The notes under the pieces: model-generated
The model's input: only the letters and a program-made list of their open reading frames with translations
Told to the model about the DNA's origin: nothing
Database searches by the model: none
Shown here: positions 33,780-42,072 of the stretch, in pieces
How the letters are laid out: every line of letters begins with the position of its first letter
Numbering within the stretch: the first letter of the stretch is position 1
Made by a program: the position numbers and the translations under genes
From: an uncultured Lachnoanaerobaculum sp.
GTDB taxonomy: Bacteria > Bacillota > Clostridia > Lachnospirales > Lachnospiraceae
Assembly: GCA_946999385.1 (NCBI GenBank)
Contig: CAMQCZ010000015.1
Span: 1-49,690 of the forward strand
Length of the DNA: 49,690 bases
Direction of reading: 5' to 3'

Positions 33780-34849
33780 TGGCTGTTATGGAAAGTGTAT
33801 TTGATTTATTATATTTGATGTTTATAACATTTTTAAGCTTAAGCTTACTTTTTGAAAAGAAAAAAAATTCATATTTATATGCTGCTATGACACTGATATT
33901 GGCATTAGGAGACAGTTTTCATTTGATACCAAGGATTATAAGTCATTTTTCATATAAAGGCTTTGAAGCCAATATAGCTATTCTTTCATGGGGAGAATTT
34001 GTAACAAGTATAGGAATGACAATATTTTATTTTTTATTTTATTATTACTATAGAGCTATTTCTAAAGATAAATCAAGCTTGAAGCTGATAAGTATTTATA
34101 TATTAAGCCTTTTGAGAATAATTTTAATTTTATTACCACAGAATATGTGGGGAACTAAAGGTGATTATATATTTTCTATAATTAGAAATATTCCATTTTT
34201 AATTATGGGTATTTTATTAATTATATTTACTTTTAAATATAAAGAAAAAAACGGATTAAGAAATATGTATATATACATTTTACTGAGCTTTGTATTTTAT
34301 ATTCCTGTAGTTTTATTTGCAAGATTTATACCTGCTTTTGGAGCCTTAATGATACCGAAAACCTTAGCTTATATTTCGCTTATTTATCAGGGCTATAAAA
34401 GCATGGTGAGAAAATTGGAAAATAAAAGTTTAATTAAATTTTCAATTATTTTCTTGATATTTTCAATGATTTTTGGAGTATTTTATAGAGAATTCACCAA
34501 ATTATATTCATGGAATTTAAAGACAAGCTTAAGTATCATTCATCCTCATCTTATGATTTTAGGTTTTATATTTTTCTTGCTTATGTATATATTAGTGCAG
34601 CTTGATAAGCTTGATATCAATAAAATAGAAAAACAAATATATTCATATATATTCTTTTTATATTTACTTGCTATAAGCTTTTTTATGAGAGGTATCTATG
34701 TAATACTTAATTCTTGTCAGGATAAAAAAATTGATACTTTAATAACTATAGTTGCAGGTATTTCTCATATAGGTTTATTTTGCTTCTTATTATATATTAT
34801 GACGAGTATATTTAATTCAATAAAAGATAGTAATAAAGCCATAAATTAG
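33776..34849 (+). CDS. Polytopic membrane protein with C-terminal DUF2871 domain
   Basis: About 11 hydrophobic helices in 357 residues. The last 140 residues match DUF2871: FGVFYREFTK, then SIIHPHLMILGFIFFLL and a late GISHIGLF. The first 200 residues form a separate seven-helix unit with LGDSFHLIPRI. Membrane-embedded His residues (SFH, HPH, ISH) could bind haem or metal, but that is inference. The start is set at ATG 33776, ten bases after GGGGG and overlapping the tetR stop (ATGA), so translation is coupled. It is presumably induced when the TetR ligand is present; a stress, redox or export role is possible. Confidence 0.8.
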   Translation: MMAVMESVFDLLYLMFITFLSLSLLFEKKKNSYLYAAMTLILALGDSFHLIPRIISHFSYKGFEANIAILSWGEFVTSIGMTIFYFLFYYYYRAISKDKSSLKLISIYILSLLRIILILLPQNMWGTKGDYIFSIIRNIPFLIMGILLIIFTFKYKEKNGLRNMYIYILLSFVFYIPVVLFARFIPAFGALMIPKTLAYISLIYQGYKSMVRKLENKSLIKFSIIFLIFSMIFGVFYREFTKLYSWNLKTSLSIIHPHLMILGFIFFLLMYILVQLDKLDINKIEKQIYSYIFFLYLLAISFFMRGIYVILNSCQDKKIDTLITIVAGISHIGLFCFLLYIMTSIFNSIKDSNKAIN

Positions 34850-34905
34850 TATGATTTCACTTCGGTTAGTACTACCTAATAATAGTAATAATTATTGTAT
34901 TAACT

Positions 34906-34932
34906 AAAAAGCATTGAAAATACGTGCTTTTT
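34906..34932 (+). terminator. Terminator of the TetR-DUF2871 operon
   Basis: aaaaagca (34906-34913) pairs with tgcttttt (34925-34932). Its T tract abuts the -35 of the next promoter. Confidence 0.7.
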
Positions 34933-34933
34933 C

Positions 34934-34962
34934 TTGACAAAGAACAAATAAAAGCTTATAGT
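34934..34962 (+). promoter_or_regulatory. Promoter of the Fur/PerR-family gene
   Basis: TTGACA (34934-34939), 17 bases, TATAGT (34957-34962). A 12-bp palindrome ATTATTAATAAT (34975-34986) lies just after the expected start point and may be an autoregulatory site. Confidence 0.75.
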
Positions 34963-35003
34963 ATATATGTAAACATTATTAATAATTTGTTGGAGGTCTT
35001 ATC

Positions 35004-35399
35004 GTGAAGTATAGTAGACAAAGAGAGGCAGTGCTGGAATGTTTGCGAAATAGGCACGATCATCCAAGTGCGGATACTATTTTTAGAGTACTTAGAAAAA
35101 CAGACCCTAAGATAAGCTTAGGCACTATATATAGAAATTTGAATTTGCTTGTCCAACTTGGAGAAATCAAAAAAGTTTCTGCAAAGGATGGAAGTGATAG
35201 ATATGACTATATTACCGGTGAGCATTATCATTTTATTTGTAATAATTGTGGCTGTATTCTGGATTTAGAAATGGAGCAAATTAAAAATATAAGTGATGAG
35301 CTATTTGACGATAGAGTTGCAACTATAGATTCGCATGAACTTACATTTTATGGCATTTGTAAGAAATGCTATAAAAAAATCGGTACTGATTTAAATTAG
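35004..35399 (+). CDS. Fur-family regulator, probably PerR-like
   Basis: GTG start with GGAGGT at 34993-34998. The winged-helix N-domain shows SRQREAVLECL and the recognition segment SLGTIYRNLNLL; the C-domain has the metal motif EHYHFICNNCGCI and a second pair CKKC forming the structural Cys4 zinc site. At 131 residues it is compact. It lies 70 bases before rubrerythrin, the gene PerR typically controls in anaerobic Clostridia, so a peroxide-sensing role is more likely than iron or zinc regulation, though sequence alone cannot separate them. Confidence 0.88.
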   Translation: MKYSRQREAVLECLRNRHDHPSADTIFRVLRKTDPKISLGTIYRNLNLLVQLGEIKKVSAKDGSDRYDYITGEHYHFICNNCGCILDLEMEQIKNISDELFDDRVATIDSHELTFYGICKKCYKKIGTDLN

Positions 35400-35401
35400 A
35401 C

Positions 35402-35440
35402 TAAATAAGTATTGGCAATGCTCAGGCTGATACTTATTTA
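35402..35440 (+). terminator. Hairpin between the Fur/PerR gene and rubrerythrin
   Basis: A perfect 11-bp stem (35402-35412 with 35430-35440) starts two bases after the stop codon. The T tract is poor, so it may be a partial terminator or attenuator. Confidence 0.5.
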
Positions 35441-35452
35441 TATATATTATAA
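35438..35452. promoter_or_regulatory. Per-box-like palindrome before rubrerythrin
   Basis: TTATATATATTATAA agrees with the Bacillus Per box TTATAATNATTATAA at 12 of 14 defined positions, 18 bases before the ATG. The region is A/T-only, so a chance match is possible. Confidence 0.45.
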
Positions 35453-35469
35453 GTAGAGGAGAATTTAAT

Positions 35470-36006
35470 ATGTCAAGATATGAAGGAACAAAAACTGAAG
35501 AAAATTTAAAGCAAGCATTTGCAGGTGAATCACAAGCAAGAAATAAATACACTTTTTATGCTTCCGTTGCTAAAAAAGCAGGTTATGAACAGATGGCGGC
35601 TCTTTATTTAGAAACGGCAGATCAAGAAAAAGAACATGCAAAGATGTGGTTTAAGGAGCTTAATGGTATAGGTACTCCTGAAGAGAATCTGGAGCATGCC
35701 GCACAGGGCGAAAATTATGAATGGACAGATATGTATGTTCAGATGGCTGTAACAGCAAGAGAAGAGGGCTTTAATGATCTTGCAAGAAAGTTTGAATTGG
35801 TTGCCAAGGTTGAGGCTTCACATGAGAAAAGATTCTTAAAATTACTTGAGCATTTAAAGAATGAGGGTACATTTAAGGGAGAGGCTCCACTTGGTTGGAA
35901 GTGCAGAAACTGTGGTTATGTACACGAGCTTGAAAATGCTCCGGCTGTTTGTCCTGTATGTCATCATCCACAGGCTTATTTTGAGAGGATGACTATTAAT
36001 TACTAG
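35470..36006 (+). CDS. Rubrerythrin
   Basis: Non-haem diiron peroxidase that detoxifies hydrogen peroxide in anaerobes. The ferritin-like four-helix part carries the Glu/His ligands in FAGESQARNKY, TADQEKEHAK, AREEGF and EASHEKRF. A C-terminal rubredoxin domain provides CRNCGYVHE and CPVCHHP (two CxxC iron ligands). At 178 residues it is standard. GAGGAG precedes the ATG. The PerR-like gene directly upstream and the Per-box-like site suggest peroxide-controlled expression. Confidence 0.96.
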   Translation: MSRYEGTKTEENLKQAFAGESQARNKYTFYASVAKKAGYEQMAALYLETADQEKEHAKMWFKELNGIGTPEENLEHAAQGENYEWTDMYVQMAVTAREEGFNDLARKFELVAKVEASHEKRFLKLLEHLKNEGTFKGEAPLGWKCRNCGYVHELENAPAVCPVCHHPQAYFERMTINY

Positions 36007-36017
36007 AAATTAGCTTT

Positions 36018-36056
36018 AAAAGGAAGGATATTTTTTAAGATATCCTTCCTTTTTTT
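36018..36056 (+). terminator. Terminator of rubrerythrin
   Basis: A 14-bp perfect stem (36018-36031 with 36040-36053) followed by Ts. Confidence 0.9.
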
Positions 36057-36105
36057 GATATACTTTTGAAAAATTTGTGATTTTTAACTATTTATAAAAA
36101 TAATA

Positions 36106-36114
36106 TGGTACAAT
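36106..36114 (+). promoter_or_regulatory. Extended -10 promoter of the S1-protein operon
   Basis: TGG followed by TACAAT (36109-36114), 33 bases before the ATG; no clear -35. Confidence 0.4.
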
Positions 36115-36147
36115 ATAAAATAATTAATGTGAAAGGAAATAGAAAAA

Positions 36148-36840
36148 ATGGAAAATATGAAAGATTTTGAAAAGGAAATAGAACAATCATTCGAGAACAT
36201 CGATCAATATAACGATCAGGATTTTTCAAAATGGGAAAAGTTTGAAAAGGATAGACAGGATAAGGTTGTATATAAGATAAAGGTTAGCGAGGTTGTAAAA
36301 TCCGGCGTAATTACTTATATAGATGAAATACGTGCTTTTATACCTGCAAGTCAATTATCAACCAAGTATGTTGAAAATTTAGAGGATTATGCCGGTAAGA
36401 GTATGGATGTTATCATCATTACTGCTGATGCAAAAAATAAGAAGCTTGTACTTAGCCATAGAGCCTTGGAAGAGGAAGCAATAAAAAATGAAAAAGAAGA
36501 AAAATTTAACAGCTTACAGATTGGCGATGTTTTTGATGCCAAGGTAGAAAGTATCAAAGATTATGGTGTATTTGTAGTTTTGGAAAATGGTCTTAGCGGT
36601 TTGATACACATTTCTCAAATTTCAAATAAGAGAATTAAGAATCCTAAGTCAGCCTTGAAACTTGGCGATATTGTTAAGGTTAAGCTTATAGGAAAGGATA
36701 ATTCAAAACTGTCTTTTTCTAAGAAGGCTTTGGAGGAACAGCCATTTGTAGATAAAAAAGAAGAAAAGGTATTTAATTATAAGGAAAAAGATAGAGCAAC
36801 AACCTCTATGGCAGATTTGTTAAAGGATTTTAAATTTTAA
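36148..36840 (+). CDS. S1-domain RNA-binding protein
   Basis: Two S1/OB domains related to ribosomal protein S1. The first (about 38-105) is divergent: SGVITYIDEIRAFIPASQLS then IIITADAKNKKLVLSHRAL. The second (about 120-190) is classical: GDVFDAKVESIKDYGVFVVLENGLSGLIHISQIS. A charged N-terminus (FEKEIEQSFENIDQYNDQD) and a short C-tail flank them. At 230 residues it is much shorter than E. coli S1 (six domains) and resembles the short Firmicute S1-like proteins. It probably binds mRNA or the 30S subunit. It is followed one base later by the M18 aminopeptidase. Confidence 0.88.
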   Translation: MENMKDFEKEIEQSFENIDQYNDQDFSKWEKFEKDRQDKVVYKIKVSEVVKSGVITYIDEIRAFIPASQLSTKYVENLEDYAGKSMDVIIITADAKNKKLVLSHRALEEEAIKNEKEEKFNSLQIGDVFDAKVESIKDYGVFVVLENGLSGLIHISQISNKRIKNPKSALKLGDIVKVKLIGKDNSKLSFSKKALEEQPFVDKKEEKVFNYKEKDRATTSMADLLKDFKF

Positions 36841-36841
36841 A

Positions 36842-38221
36842 ATGGTTAAAGAAATAGAAAAAATACTGATAAATGAATATCCTCATATAGCTAAAAAAAA
36901 TAAAAATCAAATAAAGGAAGCGGCAGCTTTTACAGAAGGATATAAACAATTTTTGAATGTATCAAAAACTGAGAGAGAGTGCGTAAGTTACGCTTTAAGA
37001 TTATTACATAGTCATGGCTATACTGAATTTGATAAAAATAGAAAATATAAAGCTAATGATAAGGTATATTATATAAATAGGAATAAGGCTTTGATTGCAA
37101 CTACCTTTGGAAGCGAGGATATAGAAAAGGGAATCAGGATAAATGGGGCACATATAGATTCTCCACGTTTGGATTTAAAGCCCAATCCTCTATATGAACA
37201 AGATGAGCTTGCTTATTTTAAAACTCATTATTATGGTGGAATTAAAAAATATCAATGGGCAACTATACCTTTAGCCTTGCATGGTATAGTTATAAAAAAA
37301 GATTTGACAAGTGTAGAAATTATAATAGGAGAGGATGATGAGGATCCTGTATTTTGTATAAGTGATTTATTACCACATTTGTCGGCAAAGCAAAATGAAA
37401 GAAAGCTTTCAGAAGGATTAAAGGGAGAAGAGCTTAATATAATATTGGGAAGCTTACCATATGATAATGCTAAGGTCGATGAACCCTTTAAATTATTTAT
37501 CTTATCTTTATTATATGAAAAATATAATATTACAGAAAGAGATTTTGCAAGAGCGGAATTGGAGCTTGTGCCTGCAAATAAAGCAAGAGATGTAGGACTT
37601 GACAGATCATTGATAGGCGGATATGGTCAGGATGACAGAGTATGTGCATATACGGCACTTTTGGCTGAGCTTGAATGTGTAAATCCTAAATATACCACTA
37701 TGACTATACTTACGGACAAAGAAGAGATAGGCAGTGTCGGTAATACCGGTCTAAATTCACATTATATATATGATTATATATCAGCTCTGGCAGATATATT
37801 TTCTGCCGATGTCAGAGAGGTTTGTAAAAACTCTTCCTGTCTTTCGTCTGATGTTAATGCAGCCTTTGACCCGAACTTTTCGGATGCATATGAAAAAAAT
37901 AATTCATGTATATTAAATCATGGCTGTGTATTGACTAAATATACAGGAGTAAGAGGAAAAGCAGGCTCATCCGATGCTTCAGCTGAGTTTATGGCTAAAA
38001 TTATTAGTATTATGGATAATAAAAATATTTATTGGCAGATTGGAGAGCTTGGAGCTGTTGATGTCGGTGGAGGAGGAACTATTGCACAATATATAGCGGC
38101 TTTAAATATTGATGTTGTAGACCTTGGAGTACCTATTATATCCATGCATTCTCCATTTGAAATATCAAGTAAATTGGATATTTATAACACATATCTTGCA
38201 TTTAAAGCATTTTATGAATAA
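36842..38221 (+). CDS. M18-family aminopeptidase
   Basis: Cytoplasmic zinc aminopeptidase that trims N-terminal, often acidic, residues from peptides. Metal and catalytic motifs in order: GAHIDSPRLDLKP, YGQDDRVCAYTALLAE, DKEEIGSVGNTG, SSDASAEF and the final SMHSPFE. At 459 residues it is normal. The ATG follows the S1 gene stop at once, with a rather distant AAGGA, so translational coupling is likely. Confidence 0.93.
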   Translation: MVKEIEKILINEYPHIAKKNKNQIKEAAAFTEGYKQFLNVSKTERECVSYALRLLHSHGYTEFDKNRKYKANDKVYYINRNKALIATTFGSEDIEKGIRINGAHIDSPRLDLKPNPLYEQDELAYFKTHYYGGIKKYQWATIPLALHGIVIKKDLTSVEIIIGEDDEDPVFCISDLLPHLSAKQNERKLSEGLKGEELNIILGSLPYDNAKVDEPFKLFILSLLYEKYNITERDFARAELELVPANKARDVGLDRSLIGGYGQDDRVCAYTALLAELECVNPKYTTMTILTDKEEIGSVGNTGLNSHYIYDYISALADIFSADVREVCKNSSCLSSDVNAAFDPNFSDAYEKNNSCILNHGCVLTKYTGVRGKAGSSDASAEFMAKIISIMDNKNIYWQIGELGAVDVGGGGTIAQYIAALNIDVVDLGVPIISMHSPFEISSKLDIYNTYLAFKAFYE

Positions 38222-38235
38222 TTAAGAGGTGAAAA

Positions 38236-39408
38236 ATGAAAAATTTAAGAAAAATATTAATATTACTTTCATCAAGCTTGCTTGTATTGAGTATGGCGGC
38301 TTGTGCAAAAAAAAATAATGTAGATGAAAATGTTGCTACACCTTCACAGGCAAGTGAATTGGAAAAGCCTAAATCATATGGTGAAGTTAAATTAGGAAAA
38401 TTTAAGGGCATAGATCTACTTATAGATAAAATAGAAATAAAAGATGAAGATGTAGATGCTCAAATAAATAGTCTTGTAAAATCAAGCACAAAAACTAATG
38501 AAATTAAAGATAGAGCAGTTATTTCAGGTGATATAGCCAATATAGACTATGAAGGAAAAAAAGACGGTGTAGCTTTTGACGGAGGAAGTGCAAAGGCATA
38601 TGATTTAAAAATTGGAAGCAATTCATTTATACCGGGATTTGAAGAAGCAGTCATAGGTATGAATATAGGGGAAACTAAGGATATACCTTTAAAATTCCCT
38701 GAAGAATATAATAATAAAGATTTAGCCGGTAAAGATGTTGTATTTACAGTTAAGCTTAATAAAATAAAAGAAGAAATACCTGCAAAGCTTGATGATTCAT
38801 GGGTTAAGGAATTTAGTAAGGGTAAACAAAAAACTGTTGCCGAGTTTAAAAAAGCTGTTAGAAAGCAAATGGAAGATACAAGTAAGGCTCAGATGGATTA
38901 TAAGCAACAGGCAGATGCTATGAAAATAGTAATGGATTCTTCTACTATTGAGCCTAGTGAAGAGGCCATAGAATATGAAAAGAATTTTCAATATGAGCAG
39001 CTTAATAAATCTATACAAGAGAATAATATGACTATGGATGATATGCTTTCTATGTATAATATAACTAAGGAACAGTTGGATTCACAAATAGAGCAATATG
39101 CTAAGGATAGTGTAAGCAGAAAGCTTTTAGTTGATGAAATAGCAAAAAAAGCTAAAATTAAGGTAAAAGATAAGCATAGACAATTTTTAGCAAAGCAGGA
39201 AGGCATAAGCTTAAAGGAATTAAATCAAAGATATGGTAAAGAGCTTGTAGAAGAGGCTGCAAAGAGGTATGCAGTAGCAAAATATGTAGTTGATAATGCT
39301 AATAAAAAAGAAAAAGACTACAATAAGCTTGACATACAAAATCAGGGAGAAGCTCAAAATCAGGGAGAAAGCCAAAATCCTGAAGAAAGTTCAAAGCAGG
39401 ATAAATAA
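38236..39408 (+). CDS. Trigger-factor-like lipoprotein with FKBP-type prolyl isomerase
   Basis: Signal peptide with lipobox-like MAAC (lipidated C23) exports and anchors the protein. After a linker, residues about 95-180 form the FKBP domain (GDIANIDYEGKKDGVAFDGG, FIPGFEEAVIGMNIGE, IPLKFPEEYNNKDLAGKDV), then a long helical region like the trigger-factor C-domain. The ribosome-binding N-domain of trigger factor is missing. The end is a low-complexity Gln/Gly/Glu tail with repeated NQGE. It is best read as an extracytoplasmic folding helper, like PrsA in role but of different origin. Automatic annotation may call it Tig. Confidence 0.85.
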   Translation: MKNLRKILILLSSSLLVLSMAACAKKNNVDENVATPSQASELEKPKSYGEVKLGKFKGIDLLIDKIEIKDEDVDAQINSLVKSSTKTNEIKDRAVISGDIANIDYEGKKDGVAFDGGSAKAYDLKIGSNSFIPGFEEAVIGMNIGETKDIPLKFPEEYNNKDLAGKDVVFTVKLNKIKEEIPAKLDDSWVKEFSKGKQKTVAEFKKAVRKQMEDTSKAQMDYKQQADAMKIVMDSSTIEPSEEAIEYEKNFQYEQLNKSIQENNMTMDDMLSMYNITKEQLDSQIEQYAKDSVSRKLLVDEIAKKAKIKVKDKHRQFLAKQEGISLKELNQRYGKELVEEAAKRYAVAKYVVDNANKKEKDYNKLDIQNQGEAQNQGESQNPEESSKQDK

Positions 39409-39429
39409 AATACAATAGAAAGAGAAAAG

Positions 39430-40224
39430 ATGAAAGCATTATTTTTTGACATAGATGGTACTTTAGTTGATAATAAAACTAAGCAGTTGCCAAAAAGTGC
39501 TGTTAATATTTTAAAAGAGCTTAGAAATAAGGGACATAAGGTTATATTAAATTCCGGAAGAGTTTATTGTATGCTGCAGGGAATATTAAAGGATATAGAT
39601 GTTGATGGCTTTATTTGCGGTTGTGGAACTCAAATAAATATAGATACTCAGCTTATTTATAAAAATAAAATTACTATTGACAGAGCAAATTTTATAAAAG
39701 AGAGACTTTTGGAATATAATTTTGAAGCTATTTTAGAAGCACAGGACAAAGCTTATATGTCATCTGTACCTTTTAAAAATAAGAATATGGACAGATTATA
39801 TGATATCGTTTCTAAATTATGTCATATAGAGTTAAATTCCTTTGGAGATAAAACATATACATTTGATAAATTTTGTATAATAGATGAAAATGGTAGGAAA
39901 AATCCTCTGTTGAGAAAATTTATTGATGAGCTAAATGATTTTTATATTATAGATAGAAATAACTCTTTTTATGAATTTGTTCCTAAGGGTAATTCCAAGG
40001 GAGATGCTATCTTAAAAACCCTAGAATATTATAATATTTCATTAGATGATTGTTATGTCTTTGGAGACAGTATGAATGATTTGACGATGTTTACCTGCGG
40101 TGCAAGGCATAGGATAATAATGAAAAAGCATGATAAAAGCTTGGAAAAATATGCAAGCTTTGAAACTAAGGATGTTTTGGATGATGGCATAGAATATGCT
40201 ATAAAAAGCTTAAATATATTATAA
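39430..40224 (+). CDS. Cof-type HAD-IIB hydrolase
   Basis: Haloacid-dehalogenase phosphatase, probably acting on sugar phosphates or cofactor phosphates. Motif I FFDIDGTLVDN with the nucleophile Asp, motif II NSGR, the Lys of motif III in FVPKGNSKGDAI and motif IV FGDSMNDLTMF are complete, with a C2 cap between motifs II and III. At 264 residues it is normal. It is last in the S1-M18-lipoprotein run. Confidence 0.92.
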   Translation: MKALFFDIDGTLVDNKTKQLPKSAVNILKELRNKGHKVILNSGRVYCMLQGILKDIDVDGFICGCGTQINIDTQLIYKNKITIDRANFIKERLLEYNFEAILEAQDKAYMSSVPFKNKNMDRLYDIVSKLCHIELNSFGDKTYTFDKFCIIDENGRKNPLLRKFIDELNDFYIIDRNNSFYEFVPKGNSKGDAILKTLEYYNISLDDCYVFGDSMNDLTMFTCGARHRIIMKKHDKSLEKYASFETKDVLDDGIEYAIKSLNIL

Positions 40225-40232
40225 ATAGCATT

Positions 40233-40278
40233 ATATAATTGTCGGAATAGGAAAATTTTCTTATTCCGACAATTATAT
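40233..40278 (+). terminator. Very long hairpin terminating the S1-to-HAD operon
   Basis: An almost perfect inverted repeat of about 23 bp per arm (one G-U) spans 40233-40278 with no real loop, followed by T-rich sequence. Confidence 0.75.
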
Positions 40279-40288
40279 TTTATAATTT

Positions 40289-40318
40289 TTGATATATAAT
40301 ATAAAAATATGATATAAT
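40289..40318 (+). promoter_or_regulatory. Promoter of cysE
   Basis: TTGATA (40289-40294), an 18-base spacer and TATAAT (40313-40318) with TGA immediately before the -10. Confidence 0.6.
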
Positions 40319-40353
40319 TTCATATATGTAGCTACTGGGAGATTTTAGGAAAA

Positions 40354-40980
40354 ATGATAATAAAAGATATAATATATGACATAAAAGCAATAAAACAAAG
40401 AGATCCTGCAGCAAGAAGCTCATTGGAGGTATTATTGTTATATCAGGGTTTACATGCAATTATAGCCCATAGATTTGCTCATTGGTTTTATAAAAAAAGA
40501 TTATTTTTTATTGCAAGATTAATATCACAGATATCTCGTTTTTTTACATTAATAGAAATACATCCGGGTGCCGAGCTTGGAAGGGGCATTTTGATAGATC
40601 ATGGAATAGGTGTTGTTATAGGGGAAACGGCTGTTGTAGGAGATGATTGCACTATATATCAGGGTGTTACTTTGGGAGGGGTAGGAACCTTTAAGGGAAA
40701 AAGGCATCCGACACTTGGAAAAAATGTTACTGTTGGAGCAGGAGCAAAAATATTGGGTTCATTTGAGGTTGGTGATAATAGCAAAATTGCAGCTAATGCA
40801 GTATTATTAAGACCGGTAGGGACTAATGTAACAGTTGCAGGAATACCTGCAAAGCCTGTGAAAATAGATGGAGTAACTGTACCTAAAATGCAAAAATTTG
40901 ACTTTTCAATTATACAGGATGAAATTGATAGGTTACAAGAAAGAATAAAAAAGCTGGAAGATGAACAAAAAAATGGGTAA
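40354..40980 (+). CDS. cysE: Serine O-acetyltransferase
   Basis: Makes O-acetylserine for cysteine synthesis. A short helical N-domain is followed by the left-handed beta-helix with hexapeptide repeats. HPGAELGRGILIDHG contains the catalytic HPGA and DHG, and GVTLGGVGTFKGKRHPTLG and VAGIPAKPV are diagnostic. At 208 residues it belongs to the short EpsC/CysE type. No cysteine synthase gene adjoins and no T-box is visible in the short leader. Confidence 0.95.
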   Translation: MIIKDIIYDIKAIKQRDPAARSSLEVLLLYQGLHAIIAHRFAHWFYKKRLFFIARLISQISRFFTLIEIHPGAELGRGILIDHGIGVVIGETAVVGDDCTIYQGVTLGGVGTFKGKRHPTLGKNVTVGAGAKILGSFEVGDNSKIAANAVLLRPVGTNVTVAGIPAKPVKIDGVTVPKMQKFDFSIIQDEIDRLQERIKKLEDEQKNG

Positions 40981-41248
40981 GGCATATACTTATTTATTAG
41001 AATGTAAGGATAAAAGCTTATATTGCGGTTGGACAGATGATATAAAAAAAAGATTAGAAAAGCATAATAGTGGTAAGGGTGCAAAGTATACAAGAGCAAG
41101 ATTACCGGTGCATTTAGTTTATTTTGAAGAATATGAGGATAAGCATAGTGCTATGCAAAGAGAAATCTATATAAAAAAGCTTAGTAGAAAAGAAAAGTTG
41201 AATTTAATAAAAAATAGTGGGATTAATATTGATGAATATAATATATGA
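40961..41248 (+). CDS. GIY-YIG domain protein (YhbQ/YazA family)
   Basis: Small single-domain GIY-YIG nuclease-family protein of the UPF0213 type. AYTYLLECKDKSLYCGWTDDIKKRLEKHNSGKGAKYTRAR shows the two-strand GIY-YIG-like core (YTYLLEC...LYCGWT) with the Arg and Lys residues; the catalytic Glu-like region is LVYFEEY. The start is uncertain: ATG 40961 overlaps cysE by 20 bases with GGAAG very close, and ATG 40973 is an alternative. Function in cells is not established for the family. Confidence 0.88.
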   Translation: MNKKMGKAYTYLLECKDKSLYCGWTDDIKKRLEKHNSGKGAKYTRARLPVHLVYFEEYEDKHSAMQREIYIKKLSRKEKLNLIKNSGINIDEYNI

Positions 41249-41978
41249 AGATGCTTATTTGATTGTTGTGGAAAAGGAAGCAGGCATTGATTCACAAAAT
41301 TCAAGGAGTTTTGATATAGATTTGCCGGGACTGTTAAAAAATTATAGGCTGAATAAAAAAGAAGAAGCATATATAGATGTGGTTCATAGGCTTGATAAGC
41401 CGGTTTCAGGCATTATGGTTTTTTCAAAGAAAAAATTTGTTACTCAGGATTTGAGCAAACAATTTAATGAGCATAGTGTTGTAAAAAAATATTTAGCCTT
41501 GGTTTGTGGAGATATTAAGGGAGCTTATGGAGAATTTATAGATTATATATATAAAGATAAAAAGTTAAATGTTGCAAAAATCTCAAAAGCAAATGATAAA
41601 TCGGCAAAGAAGGCTATACTCAATTATAGACTTATTAAAAGCTTTATAATTCGTGATAATATTTTATATAAATTAGAAAAGGATAATTATAAAAATGAAA
41701 AAATATTAAGCTTATTAGAAATAGAGCTTAAGACCGGAAGATTTCACCAGATAAGAGTACAGCTTTCAAGTAGAAATTTATGTATAGTCGGTGATAGAAA
41801 ATATTCAAATGATGATATATATAATAAAGAGCTTGCAAAAAGCCTGAATGAAAAGAATATAATGCTATACTCATATTATTTGGAATTTACACATCCTAAG
41901 ACAAAAAAAAGAATGAAATTTATATTGAATAAATATCTTGATAAATTTAAAATTAATGAAAATAAGATATTATACTAG
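41232..41978 (+). CDS. RluA-family pseudouridine synthase
   Basis: Isomerises uridine to pseudouridine in rRNA or tRNA. The catalytic motif HRLDKPVSGIMVF holds the Asp nucleophile, with later motifs GRFHQIRVQLSS and LCIVGDRKY. No S4 domain, so it is an RluA/YqcB-type protein of about 249 residues. ATG 41232 is preferred over in-frame GTG 41217, though the ribosome site (GGGA) is weak for both. It overlaps the end of the GIY-YIG gene. RNA target not identifiable here. Confidence 0.9.
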   Translation: MNIIYEDAYLIVVEKEAGIDSQNSRSFDIDLPGLLKNYRLNKKEEAYIDVVHRLDKPVSGIMVFSKKKFVTQDLSKQFNEHSVVKKYLALVCGDIKGAYGEFIDYIYKDKKLNVAKISKANDKSAKKAILNYRLIKSFIIRDNILYKLEKDNYKNEKILSLLEIELKTGRFHQIRVQLSSRNLCIVGDRKYSNDDIYNKELAKSLNEKNIMLYSYYLEFTHPKTKKRMKFILNKYLDKFKINENKILY

Positions 41979-42014
41979 ATATATGAATATTTATTATAAA
42001 TATTCAGTAATAAA

Positions 42015-42056
42015 AAACCTATAAGACTTGCTTTTATATACAAGTCTTATAGGTTT
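42015..42056. terminator. Bidirectional terminator between the RluA gene and the NCS2 permease
   Basis: A perfect 16-bp stem (42015-42030 with 42041-42056) with A and T flanks suited to both convergent genes. Confidence 0.9.
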
Positions 42057-42072
42057 ATTTTAAAATTCATAT

